Part shown: in pieces, positions 61,686 to 64,000 of the stretch
How positions within the stretch are numbered: position 1 is the stretch's first letter
Layout: each line of letters starts with the position of its first letter
From: Pseudomonadales bacterium
GTDB taxonomy: Bacteria > Pseudomonadota > Gammaproteobacteria > Pseudomonadales > Porticoccaceae
NCBI GenBank assembly: GCA_024234435.1
Contig: JACKOF010000001.1
Coordinates: forward strand, 372,001 to 436,000
DNA length: 64,000 nucleotides
Direction of reading: 5' to 3'
Program-made: the position numbers and the translations under genes
Notes under the pieces: model-generated
Database searches by the model: none
The model's input: the letters and a program-made list of their open reading frames with translations, nothing else
What the model was told of the DNA's origin: nothing

Positions 61686-62424
61686 GGTGGCGGGTGAAAA
61701 CGCCCTGATTGTCTACCTCTCGGCAGGGGGTGAAGAGAGAGGCGATTTATCTGAGTTTAGCCCCCGAACATTAGCAAAGATACAGCAGTTGGCCAGGCAG
61801 CTCGATCAGAGTATGGGTCCATTGCTTGTGGATTTGGTCCCTTCCTATGCTTCTTTGCTGGTGTTGTTTGATGCCAGCAAGACCGATCACCAATCGGTTG
61901 AAAAAATGGTGCGCGATGATTTTTCAAGGTTGTCGTCAGAACAGGATTCATCCGGCAAACTGGTGGAGCTGCCCGTATTCTATGGTTGCGCCGGGGGTAG
62001 CGAAGCGGGTCCGGATCTTGGCAGAGTAGCGGCGCGGGCCAAGCTGACTCCGGGTCAAGTGGTCGATATTCACAAAAGCCGCGAGTATCGGGTTTATGCC
62101 ATTGGCTTTGCCCCGGGATTTGCCTATCTTGGTGAATTGGATGAGCGCATTGCTACCCCACGTCTGGAAACGCCCCGCTTGCAGGTGCCTGCGGGAGCGG
62201 TAGCGATTGCAGACCGCCAGACGGCAGTTTATCCGGCCACTTCTCCAGGGGGGTGGAACCTGATCGGCTTGTGTCCTGTGCCAATGTTTCATCCAGAGGC
62301 ATTGAGCAGAGAGGGGCTGTCGGCGATGCCGGTTGCTGTTGGGGATCGAGTGCGCTTCCGGGCAATTGATAAAGCCGAATTTCTGCATCTCGGTGGTACT
62401 CTGCCTGGATCGACGGTTGTCTAA
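61675..62424 (+). CDS. pxpB: 5-oxoprolinase subunit B
   Basis: 249 residues from GTG 61675 inside the end of pxpA. KipI/AHS1 family: GENALIVYL, PVFYGC, YAIGFAPGFAYLGELD and RLETPRLQVPAGAVAIADRQ. The second component of the PxpABC 5-oxoprolinase, a cyclophilin-like fold that works with PxpC. 15 bp before pxpC. Confidence 0.95.
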   Translation: MKIEVAGENALIVYLSAGGEERGDLSEFSPRTLAKIQQLARQLDQSMGPLLVDLVPSYASLLVLFDASKTDHQSVEKMVRDDFSRLSSEQDSSGKLVELPVFYGCAGGSEAGPDLGRVAARAKLTPGQVVDIHKSREYRVYAIGFAPGFAYLGELDERIATPRLETPRLQVPAGAVAIADRQTAVYPATSPGGWNLIGLCPVPMFHPEALSREGLSAMPVAVGDRVRFRAIDKAEFLHLGGTLPGSTVV

Positions 62425-62439
62425 CGGAAGCGGAGTTCT

Positions 62440-63381
62440 TTGATGAGTGGTTTAAAAGTACTGCGCCCCGGTATTCTCTGCCTGATTCAGGATCAGGGTC
62501 GGTTTGGGCAACACCGGTTCGGCCTGACCAACGGCGGACCTCTTGATATGACAGCGTTTAATTGGGCCAACCGGTTGTGTGAAAACGAACCGGGAACAAC
62601 GGCTTTGGAGTTGTCGGTTGGTGGTCTGGTTTTGGAGGCGCAGCAGTCGGTCAGATTCGCCATTACTGGCGCTGCAGCGCCACTTAAAGTTAATGGCGAG
62701 AGGCGGGAACAGTGGCGAAGCCACCGGCTTCAGAAAGGTGATGTGATTGAAGTCGGGTATGCCTCTGTCGGGCTTCGGCTTTACCTGGCGGTGACGGGTG
62801 GTTTTCAGGTGGCCCCGCGGCTCGGAAGTACTGCAACAGTTGTGCGAGAGGGCATCGGTGGTTTGAATGGACAGGCATTAAAGGCGAATGACTGCCTTGA
62901 TTGCCCGGAATTTTCGTCAGGTCGCAACTGGTTTCTGGCGGCAGCGCAGCAACCGGCCTACAGTATGACGGCAACCCTGCGAATGTTGCCCGGCTACCAG
63001 CATCGCTATTTCCCAGCCTCCCAGCAGCAAATCTTCTTTGCTGCCAGTTATGCGGTCAGCAACCACTGCGATCGTATGGGCTATCGGCTGGAAGGCCCGG
63101 CAATCAAGGCCGATATTGAGGGTATTTTGTCGGAAGGTATTTGCCATGGCGCCGTTCAGATTCCGGCAGATGGTCAACCCATTGTGCTGCTTAATGATCG
63201 GCAAACCATTGGTGGGTATCCGAAGATTGGTTCTGTTATCAGGTTGGATACGGACAGGCTTGCCCAAATGCGACCAGGTGGCACAGTCAGCTTTGAGTCG
63301 GTGAGTCTGGAGCAATGCCGTGTACTGAATGCAGAAGCACATAATCGCTTTAATGCCACTGAGCCACGGCCATGCCTGTAA
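62440..63381 (+). CDS. pxpC: 5-oxoprolinase subunit C
   Basis: 313 residues. KipA/AHS2 family: LRPGILCLIQDQGRFGQHRFG, NGGPLDMTAFNWAN, GYASVGLRLYLAVTGGF, and QTIGGYPKIGSVI near the C-terminus. It forms the carboxylase-like complex with PxpB. The last 10 bp overlap the start of the DUF4392 gene. Confidence 0.95.
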   Translation: MMSGLKVLRPGILCLIQDQGRFGQHRFGLTNGGPLDMTAFNWANRLCENEPGTTALELSVGGLVLEAQQSVRFAITGAAAPLKVNGERREQWRSHRLQKGDVIEVGYASVGLRLYLAVTGGFQVAPRLGSTATVVREGIGGLNGQALKANDCLDCPEFSSGRNWFLAAAQQPAYSMTATLRMLPGYQHRYFPASQQQIFFAASYAVSNHCDRMGYRLEGPAIKADIEGILSEGICHGAVQIPADGQPIVLLNDRQTIGGYPKIGSVIRLDTDRLAQMRPGGTVSFESVSLEQCRVLNAEAHNRFNATEPRPCL

Positions 63382-64000
63382 ATATTGCTATCAATGAGGC
63401 TGAAACACTCAGCGACCAGATAGAACGTTTGCTTGTCAGTCGCAACCTGCGGGGAATGGCAACAGTCCGCCCGGCCTTGCGATCCGGTTATTGTCTTCGG
63501 GCGGCCGAGCTGTTGGATAATTGCTGCGGCACGGTGATGATCGGCACTGGATTCCCGGTAAAGGATACATTCGAAACCGACGGCCCCGTGGGCGCCATCG
63601 CCCTTTATCGGGCATTGGCTGCGATTGGCAAGGAGCCAGTGCTGGCTTGCGCTACGCCGCTGGCGAGTGTGCTCGAGAATGACTTTCGTGTGGTACCGAT
63701 TGCGGTGGGGGCGTCAACCCGTGACCGGCAGCAGGAAGCGGGTAAGTTACTGGAGCGTTATTGCCCTGCTGTGGTGATTTCGATTGAACAACCGGGGCAA
63801 GCGGTGGATGGAGGCTATTATAATATGCGGGGCGAATCGATTGCTCATTATAGCCACTGTTACGATGTTTTGATTGGCATGGCTCGCTGCCCCACGATTG
63901 CGATTGGCGATGGCGGAAATGAAGTTGGCATGGGGAACATACGGGAAGCACTTATGCAACTGGATATTATTCCCGCCGTTTCAACCTGCGACGAATTGGT
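63372..64000 (+). CDS. DUF4392 D-glutamate cyclase-type protein (cut by window end)
   Basis: The frame is open from ATG 63372 to the window edge, 209 codons. It contains MIGTGFPVKDTFETDGPVG, CATPLASVLE, SIEQPGQAVDGGYYNMRG and IAIGDGGNEVGMGN, the last a glycine-rich signature of the DUF4392 glutamate cyclase domain. In animals this domain is the C-terminal half of D-glutamate cyclase, which makes 5-oxo-D-proline. It overlaps pxpC by 10 bp, so it is part of the same operon. The C-terminus is outside the window. Confidence 0.88.
   Translation, partial: MPVNIAINEAETLSDQIERLLVSRNLRGMATVRPALRSGYCLRAAELLDNCCGTVMIGTGFPVKDTFETDGPVGAIALYRALAAIGKEPVLACATPLASVLENDFRVVPIAVGASTRDRQQEAGKLLERYCPAVVISIEQPGQAVDGGYYNMRGESIAHYSHCYDVLIGMARCPTIAIGDGGNEVGMGNIREALMQLDIIPAVSTCDEL

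Noticed and set aside
1..64000. tRNA, rRNA or CRISPR arrays
   Set aside because: No tRNA T-arm (GTTCRANYC) in a foldable context in any gap, no rRNA-like stretch, and no regularly spaced direct repeats.

Overview
The window is a stretch of gammaproteobacterial chromosome. Its backbone follows the gene order known from Pseudomonas and relatives: pilMNOPQ-aroK-aroB-gltB-gltD-hemE, then psd-rhodanese-rsgA-orn, then queG-nnr-tsaE-amiB-mutL-miaA-hfq-hflX-hflK-hflC-DUF2065-hisZ-purA. Type IV pili, a Dnr-type regulator, cytochrome cd1 nitrite reductase and an RhdA-like rhodanese suggest a respiratory, denitrifying, probably aquatic member of the Pseudomonadales/Cellvibrionales side of the class. I see no tRNA, rRNA, CRISPR array or complete insertion sequence.

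Layout. 1-4177: end of pilM, then pilN, pilO, pilP and pilQ (type IV pilus alignment complex and secretin). 4193-5866: shikimate kinase and 3-dehydroquinate synthase. 6006-11903: glutamate synthase. 11946-14652: hemE and an HD-GYP protein whose metal ligands are degenerate. 14658-17532 (minus strand): psd, rhodanese, rsgA. 17684-19334: MscS-type channel and oligoribonuclease. 19335-24890: an AT-rich accessory island between orn and queG. It holds a two-gene winged-helix/HEPN module, a small membrane protein, an integrase remnant and an AbiE-type toxin-antitoxin pair whose toxin carries WYL and zinc-finger extensions. 24965-27914: aldehyde dehydrogenase and queG (minus). 27980-41169: the housekeeping run from nnr to purA.

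41247-56769 is a denitrification and heme-copper oxidase block. It starts with a Dnr-like regulator and a small cytochrome c. Next come assembly factors (two SCO proteins, heme O synthase, two different heme A synthases), a heme-copper oxidase subunit I homologue, and a fused cytochrome b/ferredoxin/MvhD-like protein. A CuA subunit II and a subunit I without the active-site tyrosine follow (probably an sNOR-type NO reductase), then nirS and a nirI-like gene. Dnr/Fnr boxes stand upstream of nirI, nirS and the subunit II operon, each with a candidate -10 exactly 22 nt downstream, so these three units are probably one NO-responsive regulon that takes nitrite through NO to N2O.

56881-59425: a small exported Cys-containing protein and a TonB-dependent receptor. 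59514-59960: an OsmC-like protein. 60102-64000: an operon for D-glutamate/5-oxoproline metabolism (DUF1445 protein, pxpA, pxpB, pxpC, DUF4392 glutamate cyclase cut by the window edge).

The most interesting material is the HEPN/winged-helix pair with tandem palindromes in front of it, the AbiEii-WYL-zinc finger fusion, and the unusual oxidase/NO-reductase cluster with its fused cytochrome b-iron-sulfur protein.
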